Below are positions 42,679 through 51,719 of a stretch of 64,000 nucleotides of DNA, in pieces. The stretch lies in contig RPFO01000104.1 of the NCBI GenBank assembly GCA_009746045.1, forward strand, positions 4,433,477-4,497,476, read 5' to 3'. How positions within the stretch are numbered: the stretch's first letter is position 1; every line of letters begins with the position of its first letter. The translations under genes were made by a program, and so were the position numbers. Below the pieces are notes generated by a model. It saw nothing but the letters and a program-made list of their open reading frames with translations, did not search any database and was not told the DNA's origin. The DNA is from Mesostigma viride (taxonomy: Eukaryota > Streptophyta > Mesostigmatophyceae > Mesostigmatales > Mesostigmataceae).

Positions 42679-43593
42679 TCGAGGGCTTCCCGACGCTGCT
42701 GCTCTTCAAGGCGGGCGACAAGGCCAACCCGGTGCGTGGCCCTGCTACAGTACTAGTGAAATTATACTAGTGGATTGATCGTACACTTCACTAGCTTACG
42801 CTGCACGCGGGCGACAAGGCCAAACTCGGTGCGTGGCCCTGCTTGCAGGCATTATTTTATTAATGAAGTCATTATTTTACTCATGAAGTCATGATTTTAC
42901 TAGTGAAGTCATTATTTTACTAATGAAGTCATTTGATTGTTTGCCATCACCCGCCATGACTGTTCATGTTGCTGCTCATCCAGGGGGGTGACATGTCACT
43001 GGATTTCCCTCGCTCTACAGTCATGATATATCCACGAGACCAGCGCAGGCACGGCATTACTGTAGGGACCATGATATCCACGAGACAACCAGTGCAGGCC
43101 TGGATCTGGAAGATTCAGACCATGAAAGTTCAAGCCTGCCTGTAGATTTCATTCATGTTTGACTACCCCCGTTCATGTTGATGGAGAGGGATGGAGTTGG
43201 AAGTGTGATGTATGCTTCTTCACTAGGTTCTCTTTCTTAGGCCTTCCTCTGTGGCATTCGTCTGCTGCGTTGCTCTTTTTTTTTTAATCGGTATTTGTCC
43301 TGTTACTGTACTAGGTACTCCTGTACCAATGAGACAGCCAGTGCAGGCCAGAAATCTGGAGAATCCGTTACTGTACATACAAATATGCTGACTTATTTCA
43401 TTTCTTGTGTGCTTAACGTGCTGGTGTTCTGTTATTTGCGACTGGTCCGCGCCAGGTCTCGGCCGAGAGCCGCTCACTCAAGGGCCTGACCAAGTTCCTC
43501 AAGAAGAACGTGGCCACCCCGTTTGAGCTGCCCAAGAAGGACAAGGCGGCCAAGGAGGACGCCGACGCTGACAAAGGGCACGACGAGCTGTAG
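32798..43593 (+). CDS. PDI: Protein disulfide isomerase, ER-resident (a-b-b'-a' with HDEL)
   Basis: Twelve exons: 32798-33075, 33241-33441, 34323-34452, 36583-36745, 37340-37458, 38480-38560, 39325-39489, 40271-40339, 40974-41054, 41708-41842, 42678-42731, 43456-43593. They total 1614 bp (537 aa), all phases agree, and the stop is TAG. The start sits in GCAGCCATGGCG and opens a signal peptide ([16 protein letters not shown]), then an acidic stretch. Domain a has [16 protein letters not shown], with the first CGHC split by intron 1. The b/b' part includes [17 protein letters not shown] and [15 protein letters not shown]. Domain a' has [19 protein letters not shown] and [13 protein letters not shown]. 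The C-terminus is KGHDEL, an ER-retrieval signal. It catalyses disulfide formation and isomerisation in the ER lumen. Length fits the family. Introns span 165-2130 bp and are loaded with repeats and copies of exon edges. Confidence 0.97.
34221..34252 (+). repeat. Decoy copy of PDI exon 3 acceptor in intron 2
   Basis: GCCTCAGCAAGGCAATGCTT at about 34225 copies the true exon 3 start GCCTCAGCAAGGACATGCTT (34316-34335), about 90 bp downstream. It retains the CAG acceptor but would lead to stops. Confidence 0.8.
34518..34880 (+). repeat. (CAC/ACC)n trinucleotide array in PDI intron 3
   Basis: About 350 bp of ACC units with interruptions (ACCGCC, ATTACC, ACAGCC) passing into ACA and then AATAAT units by 34940. 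It starts about 65 bp after the exon 3 donor. Confidence 0.95.
35527..35808 (+). repeat. (CCCT)n tetranucleotide array in PDI intron 3
   Basis: About 65-70 CCCT units with three single-base phase slips (CCTCCTCC). It makes intron 3 the longest in the gene. Confidence 0.95.
36840..36960 (+). repeat. Copies of PDI exon 4 donor junction in intron 4
   Basis: The exon 4 end GAGGGCATCCACAAGCTCG/GTAGGTGG is echoed at about 36908 (GAGGGCATGCACAAGGTCAG then TAGGTGGATGAGC) and more weakly at about 36850 (GAGGGCACTAGGACAAGCG). Confidence 0.75.
37640..37745 (+). repeat. Copies of PDI exon 5 donor junction in intron 5
   Basis: The exon 5 end GAACGCAGAGGTCATTTTCA...GGCATCCCCAAGCAG is copied near 37651 (GAACGCAGAGGTTGACGCTA then GGCAACCCCAAGCAG) and near 37721 (TCGGGCATCCCCCAAGCACG). 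Confidence 0.8.
37987..38020 (-). repeat. Dispersed repeat copy in PDI intron 5
   Basis: GATTTCCGGCCTGTGCTGG then TTGTCTCTTTGATATT, three substitutions from the core at 16791. Confidence 0.7.
38236..38440 (+). repeat. (GGTC)n tetranucleotide array before PDI exon 6
   Basis: About 50 GGTC units with one GGAC, flanked by GTTC/GTTT runs that lead straight into the exon 6 acceptor TTTGGCAG at 38479. Confidence 0.95.
38605..38835 (+). repeat. Copies of PDI exon 6 end in intron 6
   Basis: Exon 6 GCAGTACAAGGAGGTGGCGC is echoed at about 38613 (GCAGTACAAGGATGAAGCGC followed by TGGCC...GGCGAGGCAAGG) and at about 38800 (AGTATAAGGAGGTGAAACTG). Confidence 0.75.
39046..39240 (+). repeat. Two decoy copies of PDI exon 7 start in intron 6
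   Basis: Exon 7 starts CAG/CTCATCTTCGTCACGTTC then GACGAGAAGGAGACGGAGCC. Copies: about 39050 (CAGCTCATCGTCGTCACTTA then GAGAAGAAGACGGAGCC) and about 39197 (CGGCTCGTCTTGGTCATGTT then AACGAGAAGGATTTGGAGCC). These are acceptor-side duplications. Confidence 0.85.
39555..39780 (+). repeat. Copies of PDI exon 7 donor junction in intron 7
   Basis: Exon 7 ends GGGGCGGTGACTGTCGCCAA CATGAAG/GTGAGG. Copies: about 39566 (GGGCGGTTACGGTCGCCGAC then ATGATGGTGACATG) and about 39748 (AAGCGGTGACGGTCGCCAAC then ATGAAGGTGAGATG). The second keeps an intact AAG/GTGAGA donor. Confidence 0.88.
42631..42677 (+). repeat. (CA)n run that forms the PDI exon 11 acceptor
   Basis: About 23 CA units end directly in CACAG/ATCGAGGGC, so the 3' splice site of intron 10 is built from the microsatellite, with no pyrimidine tract next to it. 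Confidence 0.9.
42798..42850 (+). repeat. Copy of PDI exon 11 donor junction in intron 11
   Basis: Exon 11 GCGGGCGACAAGGCCAACCC/GGTGCGTGGCCCTGC is copied about 100 bp later as GCGGGCGACAAGGCCAAACT then CGGTGCGTGGCCCTGCTTGC, nearly identical and retaining the donor. Confidence 0.9.
43027..43140 (+). repeat. Dispersed repeat copy (doubled) in PDI intron 11
   Basis: CCACGAGACAACCAGTGCAGG then CCATGAAAGTTCAAGCCTGC, preceded by a second partial unit CCACGAGACCAGCGCAGGC. Confidence 0.65.
43329..43369 (+). repeat. Dispersed repeat copy in PDI intron 11
   Basis: ATGAGACAGCCAGTGCAGGC then CAGAAATCTGGAGAATCCG, the same orientation as 50067. Confidence 0.65.
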
Positions 43594-45429
43594 AGGGGAG
43601 GGGCAGGAGGCAACCGGCTGTAGAGGCATCAGGAGAACGACAAGGCTAAGCTGTGGAGGGCATGGCTAAGCTGTATGGGGATCGGGGAGAAAGGAGGCCA
43701 GTTGGAAGAAGGTAGAGGCCGTGGGGTGGGGGTGGGGGTGGGGGGGGGGGGGGGCAGTACACAGTGGCATGCCGCTGTCGTGTCAACCATACAAGAGTGG
43801 ATGGTGGATGCCAGCTGGATGGTGGTGCACGGTCAAGATAAAAGTCGCAAACATCTTCTTGGCGTTGTACCTTTTGGGCGCATGGTTTGGTAGAAATCTG
43901 ACCTGAAAGTGAAGGAGGATCTCGCGTTAGAGCAGAAGCCTCTTTGTTTTTCTTTAGCACACAGGCCTAACTCGAGGAATGGAGCAGTCATGCGGATTAT
44001 TTTGTAACTAGGTTGCTTCACCGGCAGGGTAGCTGCCTGTAAGGGTGAAGACCGCCTCCCTGGCTGCAGGTGGGCAGGTGGAGTTCTGAAGCACCTCGGA
44101 AGCACCACTCCTTGAGCTTGCCAGCAATTCATTTGGCTCATGCGGCTTCATTATGAGAGGTTCCATGGGGACTGGCGGAATGGTCCACCACAGATGTCAG
44201 TGAGACAACCAGCTGTTGCTCAGAATTGGTGGCCTTTGCTTTGGATGGCAATGTATGTGGACGAGGGCATAGCTGTCATCACTGATTACGATCAGTTTCA
44301 AATAGATGTCTCACTTAATTTTTAATAATAACAATTAAAATAAATGTAATTCAATTAATTACTACTATGTACTTAGCGCAAATGGTTTTCACTATTTGCG
44401 GCGTGCCAAATCAGAATGTACTTACGCCAGCCGGCGGCGCGCAGCCAGCGCCCCGGACGCTCCCTGGCTCACCGCAGCAGCAGCTTGATCAGACCGGTGG
44501 TATTCCTTCCAGTCCCGGCTGCTCGGCGCCCCCCGGCCGCCTCCGCCGCTTGGCCCGCTGGCCGGCGGCCGCCCGCCTGGCGCCTGCGGCGGGCGTACCT
44601 GCGCCGCCCACGCCGCCCGCCGCTGAGCAGGACTACACGTAACCGCCCCAGATGGAATCCCTGACCGACCCCGACGAGCTACCACCGTTCACTGAGACGA
44701 GCTGCGCACCGCCACCAAGCAACTCCGCTTCTACGCCGCCGTAGGACCTGACCAGCTCCCCGCCCTGGTGCTCACGCACTGCAACGTACGGCGCTCACGG
44801 GGTTCCTGCTTGACGTCCGTGCAACCGGATCCTGCTAGCTAGCCAACGCGCCCCTGAATCCAGAGTGTGCCCAGCACAGCTACCGTATTATGCTGTACAA
44901 AAACAAAGGTTCCCTGAGGACCCCGCCAACTACTGAGCAGTGTGCATCCAGAGCTAGTGCCGCGCTCAAGTTGTTCATGCGTGCGCATGATCCTGCCGCC
45001 TTCGTTCTGGTCTCAATTAATTAATCTAAACTCGTGCTCCCGTTGGGGATCGTCACGGAGCACCGGAGTGCTTTTAATTCAGGACTGTATGTGCACAACA
45101 GGAAGAAAGGGCAGAGACCCCCTTTCCCCTTCATGCCAGAGGCATGCCACAGCAGCAATCGGACACGATAGACGATCCGGCAAGTTCTGTGGGTGCAATA
45201 AGACGTACCCATGTGAGCATATATCATAACAAGGAGCGTAGGGCAATTAGTAATCTGATCATATGGCCAGGCCGGACGTAGCATGGCTGTACAAGGGCTA
45301 AGCTAAGGCTATCTATGGCTAGTTGTGTATATACCGGCCCTGCGTTAGCGGTGCACGTGACTAGGTATGGTGGCACGGCTACGCATACATTCTAGGCATG
45401 GCTGCCATGGCGGCAGTGACTATCAATTG
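43594..45429. other. Downstream region of PDI; GC-rich fragment and repeat end block
   Basis: 43721-43760 is G-rich. At 44410-44660 a Pro/Ala/Arg-rich open stretch has higher GC than its surroundings but no recognisable motif. 45013-45070 matches the dispersed-repeat end block (CTCGTGCTCCCGTTGGGGAT). I see no supported gene. Confidence 0.4.
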
Positions 45430-45830
45430 ATTACAAGCTATTCTAGGCCGCAGGGGGCGTCCACATCTTGTGGTTGATCGTCAGGTCCCCGCCCCCCCAG
45501 TACACCTTGCGGGCTTCTGGGGGTCTTGCTTGTGGCGGAGGTATTCCGGCCACAGGTCGCGTCGCTGCTGCCGGCTGCTGCTGAGCGGGGGTCAGGTCGT
45601 CGTCCAGCGTCCGCCGGGCAGAGCCGCCGGTGAGCTAGGTCGTGCAACCTCTTGCGACGAGAGAGGAACCGCTGCTTGTCAGTCCTCATGGCGAGGGCCG
45701 GAAGGTGAGCAGGGCTGGTGGGGGAGCCGCCTTGTCCCGTGAGTGGGGAAGGCAGTGGCATGCACCGGCCGCGCAGCGCTACCTCACCTACCAGGCCCAT
45801 GAGGGTAAGAAGCTGGTCCTAATGAGCTCC
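45430..45830 (-). pseudogene. Coding-like remnant, possibly 3' part of the adjacent retroelement
   Basis: Minus-strand frames read MRTDKQRFLSRRKRLHDLAH and, in another frame, KVYWGGGDLTINHKMWTPPAA before TAG at about 45445. Composition is coding-like, but a frameshift separates the parts and no domain is recognised. It lies in the same orientation as the retroelement remnant upstream. Confidence 0.35.
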
Positions 45831-45946
45831 TCGGCAAGGGTCACTGGTTGACGTCTCACCTGGCTTGAGGGGGCTCGCAAGCTGTAGGTCCGTGCAAATG
45901 GCATTGCAGAATTGCGCAGTGATGTTGAGAGCAGTGCATTCACCTC

Positions 45947-47211
45947 TTAATTGGCACACGTGCGCTGCATGGACCCACCGGGCCGAAACTTGGTGCCTTT
46001 GGCAAAAAGGTCTACAAGCGTGTGGCTCGGCAGGATGCTGAGGTCAGCGGTCGTGACGTGCTGTGAGGTGGGATCAAGGTACTTGAAATACCATGCCGTT
46101 GTTGTTGGCAGGGGCAGGGCCGGCAGTGCCAAGATGGTGCCAGGCCAGCTCGGTGGGCGTTGTATCGCGGCTGAGCTTCCCGTTGCTGAAAATCATGTGT
46201 CCCAAGGTGGGAGAGTATGATGCCAGGCGGCAATGGGAGTGCCGAAAGTGTTGCGCACCACGAGCGGCATCGCAGCCTGCACTTAAGGCAAATGCAGAAT
46301 GTGTGGCAAACACAGCTCATCCATCGCAGCATGAATGAAAGGTGAGATCAGTTAACGACGCGTACGCAGTGCATCGGCACTCCCATTGACACGGTGCCGA
46401 ACGATACGTGAGACTCGCAGAAGGCCTCGCAGACTAGTGGCATGGGAGCGGGGGACTTGCAGATCAGCTGGGGAGCACGACCCGACGGCAATGTATAAGC
46501 TGGTAAGCTTCTTCAAGCTGCAGGCTTCGAGATAGGATGCATCAGAAAGTTGCCGCGTTGCATAAGCCAAGACATGTGACGTAGGCAGCTGAGACTGGTG
46601 GAGTAAAGGGAAGGAGCGGGGGACACATGTGTAGAAGGTGGACTCAGGGGCAGGGGTGACGCTGGGGGGATATGGGCGATATGGGTGGAGATTGTGCTTC
46701 AGACGCCAGGCACGGATGAACATCAGAGGCCGGGCGGGACGGGGGGGAGGCGGGCGGCGGCGAGACCGAGCCTTGAAGCTCTTGCCTTCAATGCAAAAAC
46801 CGTGGGGCAGACATGCATACATGTAACATTCGTTTCCAAAAAGTTTCCAGATGCCCTGCGGCTTTGCGAAAAGCTGCGCCGGTAAAGGTGCCGGGGACAT
46901 GTTCCAAGGGTACCGGACCCGCCAATCCCACCACCCGTATTGGGCCATGGCGCCATGTAGGGGGGTGTCGTCGATTCGTCGTTGGCGGCAGGGCGGTCAA
47001 TATGAAGGCGGCGTGCTGCTCGGACATGTTCCTGAAAACGCGTCCAGGCATCCCATTGCGTCTGGCCAACGTAGATACGTTGAGGGTACCTGCGGTTGTA
47101 AATCATTGGCATAAATGACGCGACGGGTGCTTTCGGGGTGTGGACGAGTGGAGTTGGTAAGCGACAAATGCGTGCGCTGTAAGCGCCGGAGGCGACGTAG
47201 AGTATGGTCAT
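45947..47211 (-). mobile_element. Decayed retroelement with GIY-YIG-like endonuclease motif (Penelope-like candidate)
   Basis: On the minus strand, about 47100-47010 reads RRYPQRIYVGQTQWDAWTRF followed by QEHVRAARRL. The spacing IYVGQT...RF.EH is that of GIY-YIG nucleases. Further downstream (46132-45947), DLSILPSHTLVDLFAKGTKF then RPGG resembles the segment that precedes the reverse transcriptase core in Penelope-like elements. The nuclease lies 5' of the RT-like part, the permuted order described for Penelope-like elements of the green lineage. The RT catalytic region itself is not found, and frameshifts interrupt the rest, so this is a truncated copy. Confidence 0.45.
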
Positions 47212-47982
47212 CCTTGCAGTGATGGTTATGGCGCGTGTTGATGCGACAACGCTTCCGCCATTCCGGCTTTGAGGATCGAGATACGATAGGGGAACTGCCG
47301 AGAAATAGCAGTGTACTTCCGGTAATCAATGCCACTTGATTGCCGTATTCTGTGGAGGGTAAGAGCATGCCAGAAAGTCATAAGGTGTTTCATGATGATT
47401 CAGATGCACTGAGAGCTAAGACATCAAACAGAACCAGAGCGGAGCATATTGAGGTAAGTCAATATTCACTGCGTAACACCCGTTACGCGATAGCGGTGGT
47501 CCATCGGATGCATCTCCCCGGGGCAGGATGTGGCTAACAACACAGCTGAAAGGACTCGTAACTATGTGTATTCCCGGTGGGGGGGCATTCCAATTGTCAT
47601 ACTTGACACCTCTTTCCTGTAACGAAAAGATTTCCCTTCTTGATTCATGTTCCAGATGAGTCACCGTGCTCCTGCCTTTGTGTTTTTTGGCGTTTGTAAA
47701 GAGACATGGGAGGGTAAACAAAAGCAAAGGCTGATATTGCCGTGTGGGGCCGGGGCCGATCCTTGGTTAGTCTCTCAAGTGCCCACAGAAAAACACGAGA
47801 GTAGCACACACTGCGCGCAGCCCAGCCTAGCTCCCTAGTAAGAGTAAAAGAAAAATGACAAGAACAGCGAAACAAACAAGAACAAGAACAAGAACAAAAC
47901 ACAGACACGCGTAGCCGGCAATGTGAGCAGTCTGAATGATGGAGAAAGGTGAGAGGGGGACATCGTATTAAATGTGTAGGCA

Positions 47983-49689
47983 TTAACCCCTCATTGGTCT
48001 TGCAGCCGATTTTCCGCCAAAAATCGACTTGCAGCCGATGCATCGGCTGCTCCGCGGGGGACCAAATTGCGCGAAAACTATTGAGAATTAGGAAAAGTTT
48101 AGCTGAGAAGATCGAAAGTTTATAATTTTCCTCACAGCATGGTACTAGGGTTCGCATACTTCTGACAAAGTTATAGAGGTGTTCTGGCCGGTCAAAGTAC
48201 AAGGGGTCAGGGTACTTTTTCACGTAAAACGTGCATTTCGGAAAACGACGACCTGGCCATGGCGGCTTGCGCCCACGCATGGCATTTACGTTTGCGTTCG
48301 AATTTTCTGGCCAAACTTAGGAAATTGATTTTATACGTCCTAAAGATGCTACAGGCCAATTTTTGGTTCGCGGGAATGCCATTTGATAGGTGTCGGCAGC
48401 GTTCTTGCTGGAAAAAACTGCGATCAGGCCGGACGATAGAAACGTTGACAGCAATACCTTTACGGCGTATTTTAAAGGATATATTGGTTTCTTTGTACTT
48501 ATTATGATACATAGTAGTCATAAACGTGCAAGGGTGGCAAGAAATCGCCGAATCTAGCGACCATGCTGCACAACTTTGGTGTGCCGAAATGCGCCATTTT
48601 GCGGCCACCGCCTGGGCCAAGGTAACGCCATCCATGCCTGGTAAAGCTTCAGCATCGTTTTACTATCGATGTTTGACATTTATATATATGTTCTAGCTTG
48701 TGTAGCACATTCTTTTTGCATTATTCATGCTCTTTCTTGACCCTGGCCTGGCCCCTTTCTAAAACACCCTTCTTAGATGCTTCCCTCAGTCAGTTGACCT
48801 GCCACAGTGTGATAGTGATAAGTTTTAGATGCTGTATGGGTTTGAATACCTCCATATATGTTTGTTATACATTTCCCATACACATATTGCATGATTGTGA
48901 GGCAGTTGGCTGGTCTCTGTGGCATCATCAAGCACGTAACTGGTGAGTAAAAGCTTCCCATTGACAGCATGTGCCACCAGGTGTGCTGGCCATCACCTGG
49001 CAAGCTATAGCAGCTTAGGCCTAGTTTATCCTTGCTAGGGCAGGCTGAAATAGGCTCAACGTCACTAGTTTGTTGGTGGCTGCCTCCTATAATGTATGCC
49101 TTGCGTAGGGTATCCGTACCACGTTACCTACGTGCATGGACAAGGTGGCACCTGCACATAGGTGCCATGTAAGGGCAGTGTGATGATGCAGTTATGTTTC
49201 CCCATCATTGTGGAAGGGAAATGTATTGTATGGCATGGTTGGGGGCCATATTAGTAGGTATTAGTAGGTAGTATGCCCACCCCTACCCCCTTGGTTGCTT
49301 TTTACCAACGGTACCCCTATGGGCTGTACTGGGTGTAACTGCTGGTATACCCACCCAAATGATGACCCCAATGGCTCAAACTGTTCAGCAACTATTTGTT
49401 TATCATCCCTGAAGTGGTAGGTGCCTAGGTCTTATAACATAATTCAAAATGCACATTCTACCAAAAATGAAAACGCGCGTCTTGACCCCCCTAACTTTGG
49501 CGGTAGTTTTCTATGGCCTACCCTGCAGATATGTTAGGTTGTGATAGCTCACCCCGAAGGGCAACTCATGGACATGCTTGACCCCCAAGGACAGCCCTTG
49601 GATGTTGGTAGGTTGGGTGTGGGGTGGTTTGCAAATTTAGCATTTTGCAGCCGATTTTTCGGCTTTAAATGGGACCAATGAGGGGTTAA
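47983..49689. mobile_element. piggyBac-like non-autonomous element
   Basis: TTAA followed by CCCCTCATTGGTC at 47983-47999 is mirrored by GACCAATGAGGGG followed by TTAA at 49673-49689. TTAA target duplications and TIRs starting CCC are the piggyBac hallmark. Subterminal GCAGCCGATTTT motifs occur near both ends (48002, 49647), and a perfect 20-bp palindrome GCAGCCGATGCATCGGCTGC lies at 48031-48050. The 1.7 kb interior shows no transposase; a 142-codon minus frame (48207-48635) is not recognised. Confidence 0.7.
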
Positions 49690-51719
49690 GGCAGCCGAAG
49701 CGTCCCATGCCCGGGTACATTCGTGGCTTTCAAAAAAGCCACAACCTGCGTGGATCGAAGAGGAAAATGCAGGAACGATGAGTATGATCCTGAAAACGAG
49801 TTTGAGGAAACGCGGAGAGGAAGTGCCGGCGGCTGAAACGATTCCGATGGAACTGCTGTGGGTTTCGCCGACATGAGGCGGCACCTGCAGCTGACTATCT
49901 CTATAATTTATGGTGTCGTGTGTGACCGGGGGTGCCGGTTCACGTGCCCACTCGCCGGACTAGCCTGACGACATGTGTGCTTGGTTGCCCATGGCTGAAA
50001 TCCTCTTGCCCGTCATGCAAAGGCCACGCCTCCTAGCCGAAAATGAACTATATTCAACCAATCTAATATCAAGGAGACAAACAACCGCGCAGGCCAGAAA
50101 TCGGGAGAATCCGGACCATGGTAGCTCGAGCCTGCCTTGTTGTCCGCGTGTTCGAGTCGTTCAGGATGATGAATATGAAACCAAGATGCTAACAACACAT
50201 GATTATACACCATGATTATGGGCACCTAGCTGATCTTCTTGCACAATCAACGCAGCATAAACCATCAATATCCAATCCTCACGATATATGCACGGCTTGA
50301 CGACGTATACAGCACCTAGAAATACTGCACAAAGTTGCAACCTGCTATGGCTGACATGCAAGCAACGTCGAGTAGGATGGCGGTCTTAGAGAGGCTGGGC
50401 AGAGGTCGGTAGAAATAAGTGGAAAACTAGGTAGAAACAGAATATACTTACGCCTGCAACACTATTGAGCCGGCGGCAGAGGCCATTTTCAGGAAAATAC
50501 AGCATACCGTAGCAATAGCCACGGTCACGCCTTACGCTATTTGCAGGCACCATCATGCCCGGAGCTACTCGATAAAAGTCTGCACAAACCTCGGTTTAGC
50601 CGAGAGTCCGGGCGTTCGGAATGAAGAAACATGTGTTAAGAAGTCGAAACACCATGGAAATACCAAGCATCGTGCCGCAGCAGACCCGAGTCTTGCTGTA
50701 ATAATATGTATGCCGGTTTCCAGGGTTTCCGCATGAAAGTTGGGTGAGAAATTGGAAAAAACTACGTTTCCTTTGCCCCAGTAGCTCAACAAACTCGTAG
50801 AAACCTAATTATCAACCTTTGAACGCATCATCATGGTCGTGCCACCCTGGCAACAGCCATGCACTGAAATTCGCGCGAAAACTGGCGAGATCTATACAGT
50901 GCCGCCATCGCCGTCGTCTTCACCTTCGTCCCGCGAAAATGCCTGATTTCAGAGGTACATATTTGTTTGCAGCTGTCACAAAAAAAATCCAAAAAATACC
51001 AGGATTTTTTAATTCTTGAGTTCTACGGGATGTAAGGAGGCCGTCCACCGAGTTTCAGACCAAAAATCTCGTATCTACTACTGTGTCTGCCACGTGTCAG
51101 ATTCTATCTATTAATTAATTACAACACGATACATCGGTTCTAGCCCTACAACGCGATACATCGCGTTGAAAAAAAACACGGGTTAATCAAGTATCTGATT
51201 GAGTTTAATTTAGTTGACATTGTTGTACTTGACCAAATTCAAATCCGACAAGAGCCTGCGACAAAATTAAGCTCGTAATCAGCACTATGTCACTACGCCC
51301 AATCGCAGCAATGGTACCACGTATCAAATGCCGCTGCCAGCAGCGTCTGTCATGCGACACTGTCCATATTACAGTACAACACTGGCTGAACTCAGCTACA
51401 GGGAAGTAATAGGTAAGTGTGCCACAATTCACGTAAGCATGTGGCATTTTCACTCTTAACTCACCTAACTAGTTCCGCCAGGGAGCAGGCAAAGATATCT
51501 CACCTTTCAGCCGGGCCTATGGCAAAATTCTAATTCTTGAAATGCGGACTGACATCAACAAAAAACCAACAAGAGCACAATACAGCACTACAAGGACGAC
51601 ATGACGCGTACAAGCACAACGCTAAGATCAAAACAAGAACCAAGTCCCAATTGTCCACTTGCTTGGGGACCGTACTTCAAACAATGCCAGGTGACATTGA
51701 AAGACAACAGCAACTACGT
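49690..51719. other. Intergenic region with a long dispersed-repeat copy
   Basis: Apart from the repeat at 50067-50179 I see no gene, RNA or array. Open frames are short and AT-biased. Confidence 0.4.
50067..50179 (+). repeat. Dispersed repeat, long copy in opposite orientation
   Basis: ATCAAGGAGACAAACAACCG through GGACCATGGTAGCTCGAGCC and GTGTTCGAGTCGTTCAGG to GATGATGAATATGAAA. It matches 4151-4266 in reverse complement. Confidence 0.75.
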
